Of a stretch of DNA of 64,000 nt, positions 53,049 through 61,751 are shown piece by piece. Each line of letters starts with the position of its first letter. Position 1 is the stretch's first letter. This DNA comes from Chitinophagaceae bacterium (lineage in GTDB: Bacteria > Bacteroidota > Bacteroidia > Chitinophagales > Chitinophagaceae): the NCBI GenBank assembly GCA_016787085.1, contig JAEUVJ010000008.1, forward strand, positions 124,001 through 188,000, read 5' to 3'. The position numbers and the translations under genes are program-made. The notes beneath the pieces are model-generated. The model was given only the letters and a program-made list of their open reading frames with translations, was not told the origin of the DNA and did not search any database.

Positions 53049-53678
53049 ATGAAAAAGATCACCGTATTACTTCTTTGCTCTGTCCTCGGCGGGCTTACAC
53101 TTATGGCCCAGCCCGGCAGGATCATTGCGATTAAAAAAACAAATCCTTTACCGCCTTCCAAAGTGGATTTTGATGCCTACGATTCATTGGCTGGTGAAGT
53201 GAAACAATACCGGAAGGACCGGTTGATCAGCCTGGCACAGTTTCGGGATTTTGCCAAAGAGCCCAACACCGTTATACTCGATACCCGCTCTGCCGAAATG
53301 TATAAACGTAAACATGTCAAAGGAGCGATTCATCTCAACTTCTCCGACTTTACCCAGGAAAACCTGCGCCGCCTGATTCCTTCCGCTGATACACGCATAC
53401 TTATCTACTGCAACAATAATTTCGACAACGACCCTGTTGTCTTTGCCACCAAATCCTTTACACCCCGGGCCAAAGACAAAAGCAAACCCATCACGCTTGC
53501 ATTGAATATTCCCACTTTCATCAACCTGTATGGATACGGGTATAAGAATGTATATGAACTGGCCGACCTAGTATCGGTCTTCAACCCGTTTATCCTGTTC
53601 GAAGGAACCGACGTAGCGCTGCCTGCTGCAAAAAAGAAAACAACTGTACAGGCTGCCAATACAAAAACGAGACAGTGA
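53049..53678 (+). CDS. Exported rhodanese-domain protein
   Basis: The 209-residue protein has a signal peptide (MKKITVLLLCSVLGGLTLMA with Gln21 after it) and a rhodanese domain (about 55-180). That domain contains VILDTRSAEMYKRKHVKGAI with HLNFSDFT and the active-site loop RILIYCNNNFDND, where Cys121 is the catalytic cysteine. Rhodaneses move sulfane sulfur or bind redox partners; this one acts in the periplasm. The loop is longer than the usual CxxGxR(S/T), so activity could differ. No partner gene is adjacent. Confidence 0.88.
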   Translation: MKKITVLLLCSVLGGLTLMAQPGRIIAIKKTNPLPPSKVDFDAYDSLAGEVKQYRKDRLISLAQFRDFAKEPNTVILDTRSAEMYKRKHVKGAIHLNFSDFTQENLRRLIPSADTRILIYCNNNFDNDPVVFATKSFTPRAKDKSKPITLALNIPTFINLYGYGYKNVYELADLVSVFNPFILFEGTDVALPAAKKKTTVQAANTKTRQ

Positions 53679-53909
53679 TCATACTACCTAGCCTGTTTTC
53701 TGCCAATTGAGTAAAAGGCGTAGCGGAAAAAATGATCGTGCCTTGTTTCGGGATCATACGATAGTACCCGGTGTTTTTTCGCCCCGGTAATGAATTGAGT
53801 ATTATCAAATTCTCATTTCGGAGTTTACGCTCTTTTTAACTATGTTCCTGCTTTACAGCCGTTAAGATATTAGGATGTAATTATTACACTTATGCTGGTA
53901 GTTTTACTA

Positions 53910-53940
53910 TTGCCGGATGGTAAATGCAGCAATATGTTTG
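53910..53940 (+). promoter_or_regulatory. Bacteroidota-type promoter of the T9SS protein at 54053
   Basis: TTG (53910-53912), 20 bp spacing, then TATGTTTG (53933-53940) agree with both the -33 and -7 elements of Bacteroidota promoters. Transcripts would have a leader of about 105 nt. The rest of the 374-bp gap 53679-54052 shows nothing else. Confidence 0.6.
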
Positions 53941-54052
53941 CGCCAGATTACGAAGGGAAGTAGCAAAAACACTGCGAAACAAGTGAGGACCGAAACCCGG
54001 AAAATCTGAATCCTGAAAACCGATTAAGATCACAACCCTAAAGAAAACTAAG

Positions 54053-55633
54053 ATGACCCGTACTTGTACACTTACTTTTATCACCACCTTTATACTTACT
54101 TCTTTCGCCTATAGCCAGACCACGTATGTGAACAATGGTACTGCGACCAATTATAATTTAGGTAACGGCGACAGCCTGTATATTCAAAGCGGTACTTATA
54201 CCGGCAATATCACCAGCTTCCATAAAAATGCGAAGATCACGGTAGCCGCCGGCGCCACATTTCAACCGGGCAATTTCAACAATCCCAAAGGAACGCTGAC
54301 CGTCCTGGGTACGGCAAAGTTCAGTACACTCAATACCAATAATGATTTCGGCCTGGAGAACTACGGCATCACGGAAATAAGCGGTACTACCGAAATGAAC
54401 GGGGGTAGTCAGCACTGGAATAACTATTATGGGGCTACTTTGAAATTCACCGGTAATGTGACCATGAATAGCGGCGCTGACCTCGATAACGACGGAACGA
54501 TCACAGCTGCTTCTACGTTCACTATGAACAATGGTTCAGAAATGACCAATAACAACAGTATTACTATTACCGGCGCTTTTGTATCCAACGGCGGCGAATT
54601 CATCAACCTCGGTAAACTGGAAACCGGCGGTATCACCTTTAACTCCGGTACTTCTTTCACCAACAACTGCCGTCTCGTGATCAACGGTAATATCACGAAC
54701 AATAATGTAACGATCACGAACGATGGCCTGATCTGGATACCGGCGCAGTATGCATCTGCCACTATCACCAACAGCGGTACGATCAACAATACCGCCAATG
54801 GTAAGATCAAAGCCAGGAACTTTACCAACTATGGTGTACTTACCGGCAAAGGTCATTACTACTTCACCGGCACTACCTACAACAGCGGTACAGTAGGTGT
54901 AAGCGGTACCACTGCTGATACTATCAAGATCTACGATGCTACCAGAACAAGCCCTTCCAGGATTTTTGATACACAATGGGGCACTGTTAGGCCAAATGCC
55001 ATCTTTGCTACGTTTGCTGCTCCTGATACGGTGAATGCTTACCCTTCCTGTGGTTTGCGCTATGCCTCCGGCTTTACTGTGCTGCCGGTAAAATGGAATT
55101 TCTTCTACGTAAACTTGTCGAACAATACACCGGCGCTTACCTGGTCATCTGAACAGTACCCCGGAACAAACTTCGAAATTCAGCGCAGCTATGATGGAAC
55201 AAACTTCAGAGTGATCAGCTCCGTTGCATCTGTAACCGGCAAAACTAATTACCAGTTTGAAGACAAACAGGTGAACACGCAATCTTCGGTTGTTTACTAC
55301 CGCATCAACGCCATCGAACCAAATGGCGCACAAAAAATTTCTGAAACTAAAGTTGTCCGCTTCAGTAACAAACAGGGTGTTTCCATCCAGACAGCACCCA
55401 ACCCTTTTACAAGCCAGTTCTCGATCAACTATCAATCTGCTGAAAAAGGAAACCTGGTCATCAAAGTATATAGTATGACCAGCCAGTTACAGGCCACCAA
55501 AACGGTAACAGTCAGCAAAGGTTTCAACAGCATCGCCGTTACTGAAGCGGCTTCTTTAGCCAAGGGTTTTTACATGGTGCAACTGACCAGCAATAATACC
55601 CTGCTCGCATCTGAAAAGGTCGTGAAGCAATAA
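54053..55633 (+). CDS. T9SS-sorted surface protein, beta-solenoid-like
   Basis: The 526-residue protein starts with a signal peptide (MTRTCTLTFITTFILTSFAY, cleavage near SQ). Residues about 30-290 consist of short repeats rich in Asn, Thr and Gly (for example GNVTMNSGADLDNDGTITAA and NNSITITGAFVSNGG), which suggests a beta-helix or solenoid. A fibronectin-like segment follows (about 350-440, PALTWSSEQYPGTNFEIQRS). The C-terminus (about 445-526, with NPFTSQFSINYQSAEKGNLV and SLAKGFYMVQLTSNN) is a type A T9SS sorting domain. It should be secreted and surface-attached; its ligand is unknown. Confidence 0.88.
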   Translation: MTRTCTLTFITTFILTSFAYSQTTYVNNGTATNYNLGNGDSLYIQSGTYTGNITSFHKNAKITVAAGATFQPGNFNNPKGTLTVLGTAKFSTLNTNNDFGLENYGITEISGTTEMNGGSQHWNNYYGATLKFTGNVTMNSGADLDNDGTITAASTFTMNNGSEMTNNNSITITGAFVSNGGEFINLGKLETGGITFNSGTSFTNNCRLVINGNITNNNVTITNDGLIWIPAQYASATITNSGTINNTANGKIKARNFTNYGVLTGKGHYYFTGTTYNSGTVGVSGTTADTIKIYDATRTSPSRIFDTQWGTVRPNAIFATFAAPDTVNAYPSCGLRYASGFTVLPVKWNFFYVNLSNNTPALTWSSEQYPGTNFEIQRSYDGTNFRVISSVASVTGKTNYQFEDKQVNTQSSVVYYRINAIEPNGAQKISETKVVRFSNKQGVSIQTAPNPFTSQFSINYQSAEKGNLVIKVYSMTSQLQATKTVTVSKGFNSIAVTEAASLAKGFYMVQLTSNNTLLASEKVVKQ

Positions 55634-55661
55634 TCGTATTTCACTTTGGACGGTTTGAAAC

Positions 55662-55700
55662 AGAAGGTCCCGTCCCGCCTAAGGCGGGACGGGACCTTCT
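55662..55700 (+). terminator. Strong hairpin after the T9SS gene
   Basis: An 18-bp perfect stem (55662-55679 with 55683-55700) surrounds loop TAA; its core is GTCCCGTCCCGCC/GGCGGGACGGGAC. It lies 28 bp past the stop. The CCCGTCCCGCC words are also typical of Bacteroidota intergenic repeats, and a related element is inserted in the secA fragment at 42441. Confidence 0.7.
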
Positions 55701-55756
55701 TCATTATGATCCTTAATAAAAACGCATTCACCATATAGAAACCAGAACAGCTATGT

Positions 55757-55792
55757 CCTTTCTTTGTGCCCTATGTGTCTATGTGTTTCAAA
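55757..55792. repeat. TTTGTG/CTATGTGTC-word arm
   Basis: CTTTCTTTGTGCCCTATGTG with TCTATGTGTTTC is one arm of the CACAAAGA family, here without a clear partner arm. It lies between converging genes. Confidence 0.5.
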
Positions 55793-55825
55793 AAAATCAT
55801 CTGTTCACTAACCATACAGGCCTAA

Positions 55826-57151
55826 TCAGAACGGTTTCAGTTTATACTTCTGATTATACCGGTCATTGAGTTGTTTTTGCTTATCCGTCAGGTCTATCTT
55901 TCTTCCCTGGATAAAAGCTTCGGTGATCACACTGCTCTTCATATCCAGCAGGTCGCCCTCGCTGATGATGATATTGGCTTCTTTACCTACTTCGATACTT
56001 CCGGTTTTATCGCTTACCCCAAGGATCTTTGCTGCATTCAATGAAATAGCTGCCAGCGCTTCTTCCTTACTAAGGCCATAAGCAGCAGCGGTACCGGCGT
56101 TAAATGCGAGATTGCGGCCGCGGGTCTGCGGGTCATCATCGCTGATGGAAAATAATACTCCTGCCTTTTGCAGAATAGCCGGTGTTTTATATGGCTGGTC
56201 CACATCATCATCCGCTGCAGTCGGCAAACTATGCGGCTGGTTGAGTATCACTGAAATATTATTTTGCTTCAGCAGGTCAGGTATCTGCCAGCTATCCGTA
56301 CCGCCTACGATCACTACATCAAAACCGAACTCCTTTACGAAATCTAATGCAACAAGCATTTGCTTTACCGTATTGGCGTGCACATAAAACTTCTGTTTCT
56401 TATCAAACAACCCGCGAACGGATTCGAATTTCAGGTTGGTCTGTTCATGTGCGGGAACAGCCGCATATGCTTTGGCTTCACGGAAAAAGTTCTTTATCAT
56501 CTCTACTTTCTCCAAACCTTCTTTCACGGGATCAGTTTCGGCGCCTTGTCCACGGCCACCGCCTCCGCCACCACCGAAACCGCCAAAGCGTGGGCGTGCC
56601 ATCAGCGTAGGCATGTTGAAATGGATCCCTTCATCCGTTTTATAAGCAGCATCTTCCCAGTTCCATGCATCCAGTTGTACAACAGAGGATGAACCGCTGA
56701 GCAAGCCGCCCTGCGGAACCACATTGGCCAGCAAGATTCCGTTGGAACGAAGTGTATTGATCACTTTCGAGTCCGTATTGTACGCCACAATAGCACGTAC
56801 ATTAGGGTTCATATCGCCGATCTCCTGTGCATCATTCATGGCGCGGACACTGCTCACTTCTATCAGCCCAAGATTGCTCGTGGGCAGTATCAATCCCGGG
56901 TAAATGTGTTTTCCTTTGGCATCTATGGTGGATGCACCGGAGGGCACCGGGATATTTTTCCCGACCGCCGCTATCTTTCCATCGGTCATGATAATGGTAG
57001 CATCTTCGATCACTTCACCGTTCCCTTTATGGATAGTGGCACCGGTGACGGCAATGGTAGTGCTTTGCGCTGGGGCGGGATAAACGGTTTCCTGTGACCT
57101 CGCACTAACCAGGAAAGAAATTGATATAAGACTTAAGAATATCTTTTTCAT
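55826..57151 (-). CDS. Exported amidohydrolase-family protein
   Basis: With the ATG at 57151 the protein has 441 residues and a signal peptide (MKKIFLSLISISFLVSARSQ). It has an amidohydrolase-like start (STIDAKGKHIYPGLILPTSN) where the usual HxH metal pair is missing. A Gly-rich loop (RPRFGGFGGGGGGGRGQGAE) follows, and the end has SLNAAKILGVSDKTGSIEVG with KEANIIISEGDLLDM. It may have lost hydrolase activity or use a different metal site. It is 10 bp downstream of a double-length relative. A start 47 codons upstream would overlap that gene and lose the signal peptide, so it is rejected. Substrate unknown. Confidence 0.82.
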   Translation of the reverse strand: MKKIFLSLISISFLVSARSQETVYPAPAQSTTIAVTGATIHKGNGEVIEDATIIMTDGKIAAVGKNIPVPSGASTIDAKGKHIYPGLILPTSNLGLIEVSSVRAMNDAQEIGDMNPNVRAIVAYNTDSKVINTLRSNGILLANVVPQGGLLSGSSSVVQLDAWNWEDAAYKTDEGIHFNMPTLMARPRFGGFGGGGGGGRGQGAETDPVKEGLEKVEMIKNFFREAKAYAAVPAHEQTNLKFESVRGLFDKKQKFYVHANTVKQMLVALDFVKEFGFDVVIVGGTDSWQIPDLLKQNNISVILNQPHSLPTAADDDVDQPYKTPAILQKAGVLFSISDDDPQTRGRNLAFNAGTAAAYGLSKEEALAAISLNAAKILGVSDKTGSIEVGKEANIIISEGDLLDMKSSVITEAFIQGRKIDLTDKQKQLNDRYNQKYKLKPF

Positions 57152-57161
57152 TGCTGAATTT

Positions 57162-60100
57162 TTAATCATTAGAAATGTCGTCTGAATCAATAGTGAGCAA
57201 CCCATGACTATGCCCATGCTCACTACAGGTATGCATGATCTGGTATGAAGGCTGCGCAGGCATAACCGGTGCACCGCTTCTTTTTTCCCCATTCATCTTC
57301 CTGATGAGACGGGTTCTTTCGGTATCCACCCATTTCTGCATTTCGGCATCCTTTTGCCTGTCGAAATAAATGGTTCCGTCCACGATCGTGTATAATGATT
57401 TTGCATAGATACTCAGCGGGTGATCACTCCATACTACCACGTCACCGTCCTTACCCACTTTAAGGCTTCCCACTTTATCATCCACATGCAGCATCTTAGC
57501 CGGGTTCAGTGTTACCATTTTCAGCGCATCCTCTTCTTTGATGCCTCCATACTTGATGCTTTTGGCAGCTTCCTGGTTCAGGCGCCGCGCCATTTCCGCA
57601 TCATCTGAATTGATCGCTACATTCAGACCCACTTTTTTCATAATAGCCGCATTATAGGGAATGGCATCCTGCACTTCCATTTTGTAAGCCCACCAGTCGG
57701 AGAAAGTAGAAGCATTGGAACCATGTTCTTTCATTTTATCCGCCACTTTATATCCTTCGAGGATATGCGTAAATGTGTTGACCGTATATCCCATTTGTTC
57801 TGCTACTTTCATGGCGCTGTTGATCTCACTCTGCACATACGAATGGCAGGTAATGAACCTTTTCTTATTCAGTATCTCTACCAGTGCATCCAGTTCAAGA
57901 TCACGACGGGGAGCTACCGCTACCACACCTTTCTTGTTCTTATTGGCTTCATATTCCTTCCAGGCTCTTTCATAATCTTTGGCACGGGTAAAGGCATCTA
58001 CCAACACCTGCTCCACGCCCATTCTTGTATCCGGGTAACGGTTATTGTTGGAACTGTTGCCAATGGCAAACGGTGAACGTTTTACATTTTCACCCAGCGC
58101 AAATTTGATCTGCCCCGGCCATCCTTTGAATTTAAGATCGTCATCATTGGCGCCCCAGCGCAGTTTGATCATCTGTGTCTGCCCGCCGATCACGTTGGCA
58201 GAACCATGAAGAATATGTGAGCTCGTTACACCACCGCTGAGCTGGCGATAGATATTGATATCATCGGGGTTGATATTATCGGCAATACGTACTTCCGAGG
58301 TCACACTCTGTCCGCCCTCATTAATGGAGGCAGCAGCAATATGTGAATGTTCATCTATCACACCGGCTGTTACATGTTTACCGGTTCCATCTATCACCCT
58401 GGCCGTTGCATCGGACAGACTCTTACCGACCGCTGCGATCTTGCCATTCTTAATTAATACATCAGAATTCTGCAGCACGCCTTCTGCTTCATTGGTCCAT
58501 ACCGTAGCATTTTTGATCAGGATGGTTTCCTGCTTAGGGGCCTGTCCTTCTTCCCATCCAAATGGCTCAAAAGGATAAGTGACCTTACCAATAACTGGCG
58601 CCTCTTTCTTTTTGGTGGTATCGGGTTTTATTTCTGCAGCCTTTACAAAACTGGCTGTCCAGGTAAATGAATTACCGATAGAATCGGTACCCGTGCCGTT
58701 CCACTCTTTACCATTACTTACCCCGCTGAGACGTGTAGCGCTGGCCGGTAATGCCGCATCAGTGGCTGCGCCTCTTCCGCCAAACCCCGGGCCGCCGGCA
58801 GGTCTTGCACCGCCATCACCTCCACCTGCAGGTCTCTGACGTCTTGCCATCGGTGCATAACTGAGTTTGACCATCTTGCCATCGAAGCTCAGGCGGGCAT
58901 TCATGGTATCTTTTCCGAACATGGTCAATGAACTGCTGCTCTTCACATCCAACGTATAGTTTTCTATACCTGCAGGTGCATTCACTTTCAGGTTATATGT
59001 GCCGGCTACATTCGTGGTAGCTTCATCTTTTACTACATAGCGCATACCCTGTACCCAGTTCTGGTAGATATTCGTCTTTTCATTGAAAATAGAACCGGAG
59101 GTGATCAAAAAGCTGGCCCATTTACCTGCCTCGATGCTTCCTACCTGGTTATATACGCCTAAAAGGGTGGCTGGTGTTTTTGTCAATGCGTCAAAAGCTT
59201 TGGCCTCGGTCAATCCATACTCCATGGCTTTACGCAGGCTGGCCCAGAATTGATTGACATTTCGAAGATCAGATGTAGTTAAGCAGAAGGGAATACCGGC
59301 CTTTTCAAATGCAGCTGCATTGGCAGGCGCCAGTTCCCAGTGTTTCATATCGTTGAGTGAAACGAACCGGGCTTCATTGGGATCTTCCACATCCTGTGCC
59401 TGCGGAAAATTAAGCGGCAGAATGAACGTAGCATTCGTTGCTTTTATTTCTTTGATCCGCTGGTATTCATTTTGGCCGGCTTTAATGATATACTGAACGC
59501 CAAACTCATCTCCTATCCTGTCTGCCCGCAGGTCATTCCATTTATCATTGGCTTCAAATATCTGGGGCAGGCCCTGTATATCGTTCCAGGCCTGCAGGGT
59601 CAGGTTCAGGCCTTCACCGGCGGGCTTGGTCTTATACCATTGCGCATCGAGATAGGATTGACGCAGCAAAGCGATCATCCCCATCATGGAGCCAGGGTAG
59701 CTTTGCCTCGATGTGCCTTTACTGAAAGAATAATGGGCTGATGCTTTTTCTTTCAGAATGACCAGGTTCTCTTTTTCATAAGCCAGCGATACTACGGCGC
59801 CGGTACCCCGGGCTATGCCATCCCTGACATGCGATAAAACAGTGCCGAAACCTGCTTCACGCAATGGTTTTGCTTTGGCATCATCTGCCACGAATACTTT
59901 ATATGCATCGGCATCGCTTTTCAGGGCCTGGTTCCAGCCATAAGCCCCTTTGGTACCCGATTCTAATTGTGGCTGCTGGCCGGGATTGAATCCGCCGCCG
60001 CCAAAACCACCGGGACCACCTGCTGCTTGCTGCGCAGGCGTACCGTAGTCGGCGTAGATGTCAATGAATGAGGGATAAATGAATTTGCCGCTGCAATCAA

Positions 60101-60353
60101 TAATCACGGCATCTTTGGGTATTGCTACCCCTGTACCCACCGCTATGATCTTTCCTTTGCGGATGACCATGGTGGCATTGTTCAATGTGGTTTGCCCGTC
60201 TTTGATGATGGTGGCATTCGTGAAAGCATAGCATCCTTCCCTGGTATCAGCCACTCCATTTTCAGGAAAGGTCGGTTGAGCAAACACCGTCGCTGCTGAC
60301 AGCAGCAAAGGAATCATCAACCCGAGTCTTTGTAAACAGGATGTTTTTCTCAT
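57162..60353 (-). CDS. Double-domain exported amidohydrolase-family protein
   Basis: The 1063-residue protein starts with a signal peptide (MRKTSCLQRLGLMIPLLLSA, ending near FAQ) and contains two imidazolonepropionase-like halves. The first (about 40-440) has FIYPSFIDIYADYG, where the metal-binding HxH is lost. The second (about 600-1020) has VTAGVIDEHSHIAAASINEG with an intact HSH pair, TCHSYVQSEINSAMKVAEQM, and ALKMVTLNPAKMLHVDDKVG. A Pro/Gly-rich linker and a beta domain join them. It is probably a periplasmic peptidase- or imidase-type hydrolase with a degenerate first half. It is co-transcribed with the single-domain relative downstream (10-bp gap). True substrates are unknown. Confidence 0.88.
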   Translation of the reverse strand: MRKTSCLQRLGLMIPLLLSAATVFAQPTFPENGVADTREGCYAFTNATIIKDGQTTLNNATMVIRKGKIIAVGTGVAIPKDAVIIDCSGKFIYPSFIDIYADYGTPAQQAAGGPGGFGGGGFNPGQQPQLESGTKGAYGWNQALKSDADAYKVFVADDAKAKPLREAGFGTVLSHVRDGIARGTGAVVSLAYEKENLVILKEKASAHYSFSKGTSRQSYPGSMMGMIALLRQSYLDAQWYKTKPAGEGLNLTLQAWNDIQGLPQIFEANDKWNDLRADRIGDEFGVQYIIKAGQNEYQRIKEIKATNATFILPLNFPQAQDVEDPNEARFVSLNDMKHWELAPANAAAFEKAGIPFCLTTSDLRNVNQFWASLRKAMEYGLTEAKAFDALTKTPATLLGVYNQVGSIEAGKWASFLITSGSIFNEKTNIYQNWVQGMRYVVKDEATTNVAGTYNLKVNAPAGIENYTLDVKSSSSLTMFGKDTMNARLSFDGKMVKLSYAPMARRQRPAGGGDGGARPAGGPGFGGRGAATDAALPASATRLSGVSNGKEWNGTGTDSIGNSFTWTASFVKAAEIKPDTTKKKEAPVIGKVTYPFEPFGWEEGQAPKQETILIKNATVWTNEAEGVLQNSDVLIKNGKIAAVGKSLSDATARVIDGTGKHVTAGVIDEHSHIAAASINEGGQSVTSEVRIADNINPDDINIYRQLSGGVTSSHILHGSANVIGGQTQMIKLRWGANDDDLKFKGWPGQIKFALGENVKRSPFAIGNSSNNNRYPDTRMGVEQVLVDAFTRAKDYERAWKEYEANKNKKGVVAVAPRRDLELDALVEILNKKRFITCHSYVQSEINSAMKVAEQMGYTVNTFTHILEGYKVADKMKEHGSNASTFSDWWAYKMEVQDAIPYNAAIMKKVGLNVAINSDDAEMARRLNQEAAKSIKYGGIKEEDALKMVTLNPAKMLHVDDKVGSLKVGKDGDVVVWSDHPLSIYAKSLYTIVDGTIYFDRQKDAEMQKWVDTERTRLIRKMNGEKRSGAPVMPAQPSYQIMHTCSEHGHSHGLLTIDSDDISND

Positions 60354-60457
60354 TTGCAGTTAAATTTTAAAATATTTGAGATGAACGGAACGAATCCATC
60401 AGAGGTAAGGAGTTTCGAATTTAGGGTAATTGGGATGAAAACGGATGACCGTTGATA

Positions 60458-60515
60458 AAAGTTCTGAAGCCGGATGTCTGAGGTCAGAGGCCGGAACCAA
60501 TTGTTCCCAATTAGT
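60458..60515. repeat. GAGGTCAGAGGCCGGAA-type word repeat
   Basis: The divergent 272-bp gap contains words GAAGCCGGATGTCTGAGG and TCAGAGGCCGGAACC in tandem, like other word arrays in the window. Only the deoC promoter is otherwise seen in this gap. Confidence 0.4.
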
Positions 60516-60598
60516 ACATCCTCTTTCTTTTAAAATGCCTGATAAACCCTCCCAGCTCATAAGTCCTGGCTCCGGATAAGACGCTGCTGATATTTAAT

Positions 60599-60606
60599 TA
60601 CCTTTG
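60599..60606 (+). promoter_or_regulatory. Candidate Bacteroidota -7 box of deoC
   Basis: TACCTTTG is a strict TAnnTTTG match 19 bp ahead of the deoC ATG, giving a short leader. The AT-rich TATAAAATTTTTTAT after it is compatible with translation start without a Shine-Dalgarno site. Confidence 0.55.
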
Positions 60607-60625
60607 GCTGTATAAAATTTTTTAT

Positions 60626-61543
60626 ATGGCCGCCGGTTCGCTGACGATGCTTCCCGATTTCTCAATATCTCCCCGTATTGACCAGGTAGGTGTGGAAGAA
60701 AGAGCCTCCCGTTTTACCAAGCGCAGCATTAAAAAAGAAGCTAAGATGAACGGCCTGCTGCTGGTGCTGAATATGATAGACCTGACCACACTGGAAGGAA
60801 AGGACACCGATGGAAAAGTAAAGCAGCTTTGCTATAAAGCCATGCATCCTCATGATGCCGTACCGGGTTTACCCACCGTTGCTGCCATTTGCGTTTATCC
60901 TTCGATGGTGAAAGTGGCAAAGAAAGCCTTAGGTGACTCGGGAATAAAAGTAGCATCTGTAGCCACTGCCTTTCCGAGCGGGCAGGCGCCAAGAGATGTC
61001 AAGATCAGGGATACAAAGTATGCGGTGAATGAAGGAGCCGACGAGGTGGATATGGTGATCAGCCGCGGAAAATTCCATGCCGGCGAATACAATTTTGTGT
61101 TTGATGAAATAGCAGCGATCAAAGAAGCCTGTGGCGAAGCCAGGCTAAAAGTAATATTAGAAACAGGTGAGTTAGGCACATTTGATAAAGTTCGCCGGGC
61201 CAGCGATATCGCCATGCATGCCGGCGCTGATTTTATCAAGACCTCTACCGGTAAGATACAGCCTGCGGCCACCATGCCGGTAACATTGGTAATGCTGGAA
61301 GCGATCCGTGATTTTTATTATAAGACAGGAAAGATGATCGGGATGAAACCGGCGGGGGGTATTTCGAAATCCAAACTGGCCTTACATTATTTAGTCATGG
61401 TAAAAGAAGTGCTAGGTGAAGACTGGCTGAATAATGAATGGTTCCGTTTTGGCGCCAGTAGTTTAGCCAATGATGTGCTGATGCAGATAGTAAAAGAGAA
61501 GACGGGGGTGTACCAGGCGGCGAATTATTTTAGTGTGGATTAG
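60626..61543 (+). CDS. deoC: Deoxyribose-phosphate aldolase
   Basis: The 305-residue class I aldolase splits 2-deoxyribose 5-phosphate into glyceraldehyde 3-phosphate and acetaldehyde. The Schiff-base lysine is Lys205 in FIKTSTGKI. Other landmarks are MIDLTTLEGKDT, ICVYPSMV, SVATAFPSGQAPRDVK, EVDMVISRGKF, KVILETGEL and MKPAGGISKS. It is about 45 residues longer than the E. coli type, mainly at the N-terminus, as is usual for Bacteroidota. Two aldehyde dehydrogenase genes follow on the same strand, which fits oxidation of the acetaldehyde product. A repeat element of about 195 bp separates it from them. Confidence 0.95.
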   Translation: MAAGSLTMLPDFSISPRIDQVGVEERASRFTKRSIKKEAKMNGLLLVLNMIDLTTLEGKDTDGKVKQLCYKAMHPHDAVPGLPTVAAICVYPSMVKVAKKALGDSGIKVASVATAFPSGQAPRDVKIRDTKYAVNEGADEVDMVISRGKFHAGEYNFVFDEIAAIKEACGEARLKVILETGELGTFDKVRRASDIAMHAGADFIKTSTGKIQPAATMPVTLVMLEAIRDFYYKTGKMIGMKPAGGISKSKLALHYLVMVKEVLGEDWLNNEWFRFGASSLANDVLMQIVKEKTGVYQAANYFSVD

Positions 61544-61740
61544 GAGCCTCCTCCCGACCTCCTCCTAAAGAGGAGGCCACCAGAACACAGCCCTTGCTTT
61601 TCGAAGACTTTGCATTTTTACCGAAGTTTTCGAAAGTGGTAAGTAAAGAACTGAAGTTGAAGTGGTAGTTATAAAGTTCATTAAAGATAAACAGCACCGC
61701 CTCCTCTCCTTGGGAGAGGAGGAAGGGAGGTGAGGCCTTA
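61544..61740. repeat. MITE-like element with hairpin ends between deoC and an aldehyde dehydrogenase gene
   Basis: The element begins right after the deoC stop. The left end carries CCTCCT/AGGAGG (61561-61566 with 61571-61576), the right end a perfect 10-bp CCTCCTCTCC/GGAGAGGAGG stem (61700-61709 with 61713-61722). The two ends are imperfect inverted copies of each other, around about 120 bp of unique sequence. No gene is seen inside. It may be a non-autonomous mobile element. Confidence 0.65.
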
Positions 61741-61751
61741 AAAAACACATT

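Noticed and set aside
57152..57292. Longer start for the single-domain amidohydrolase
   Set aside because: It would run into the upstream amidohydrolase gene and bury the signal peptide 47 residues in.
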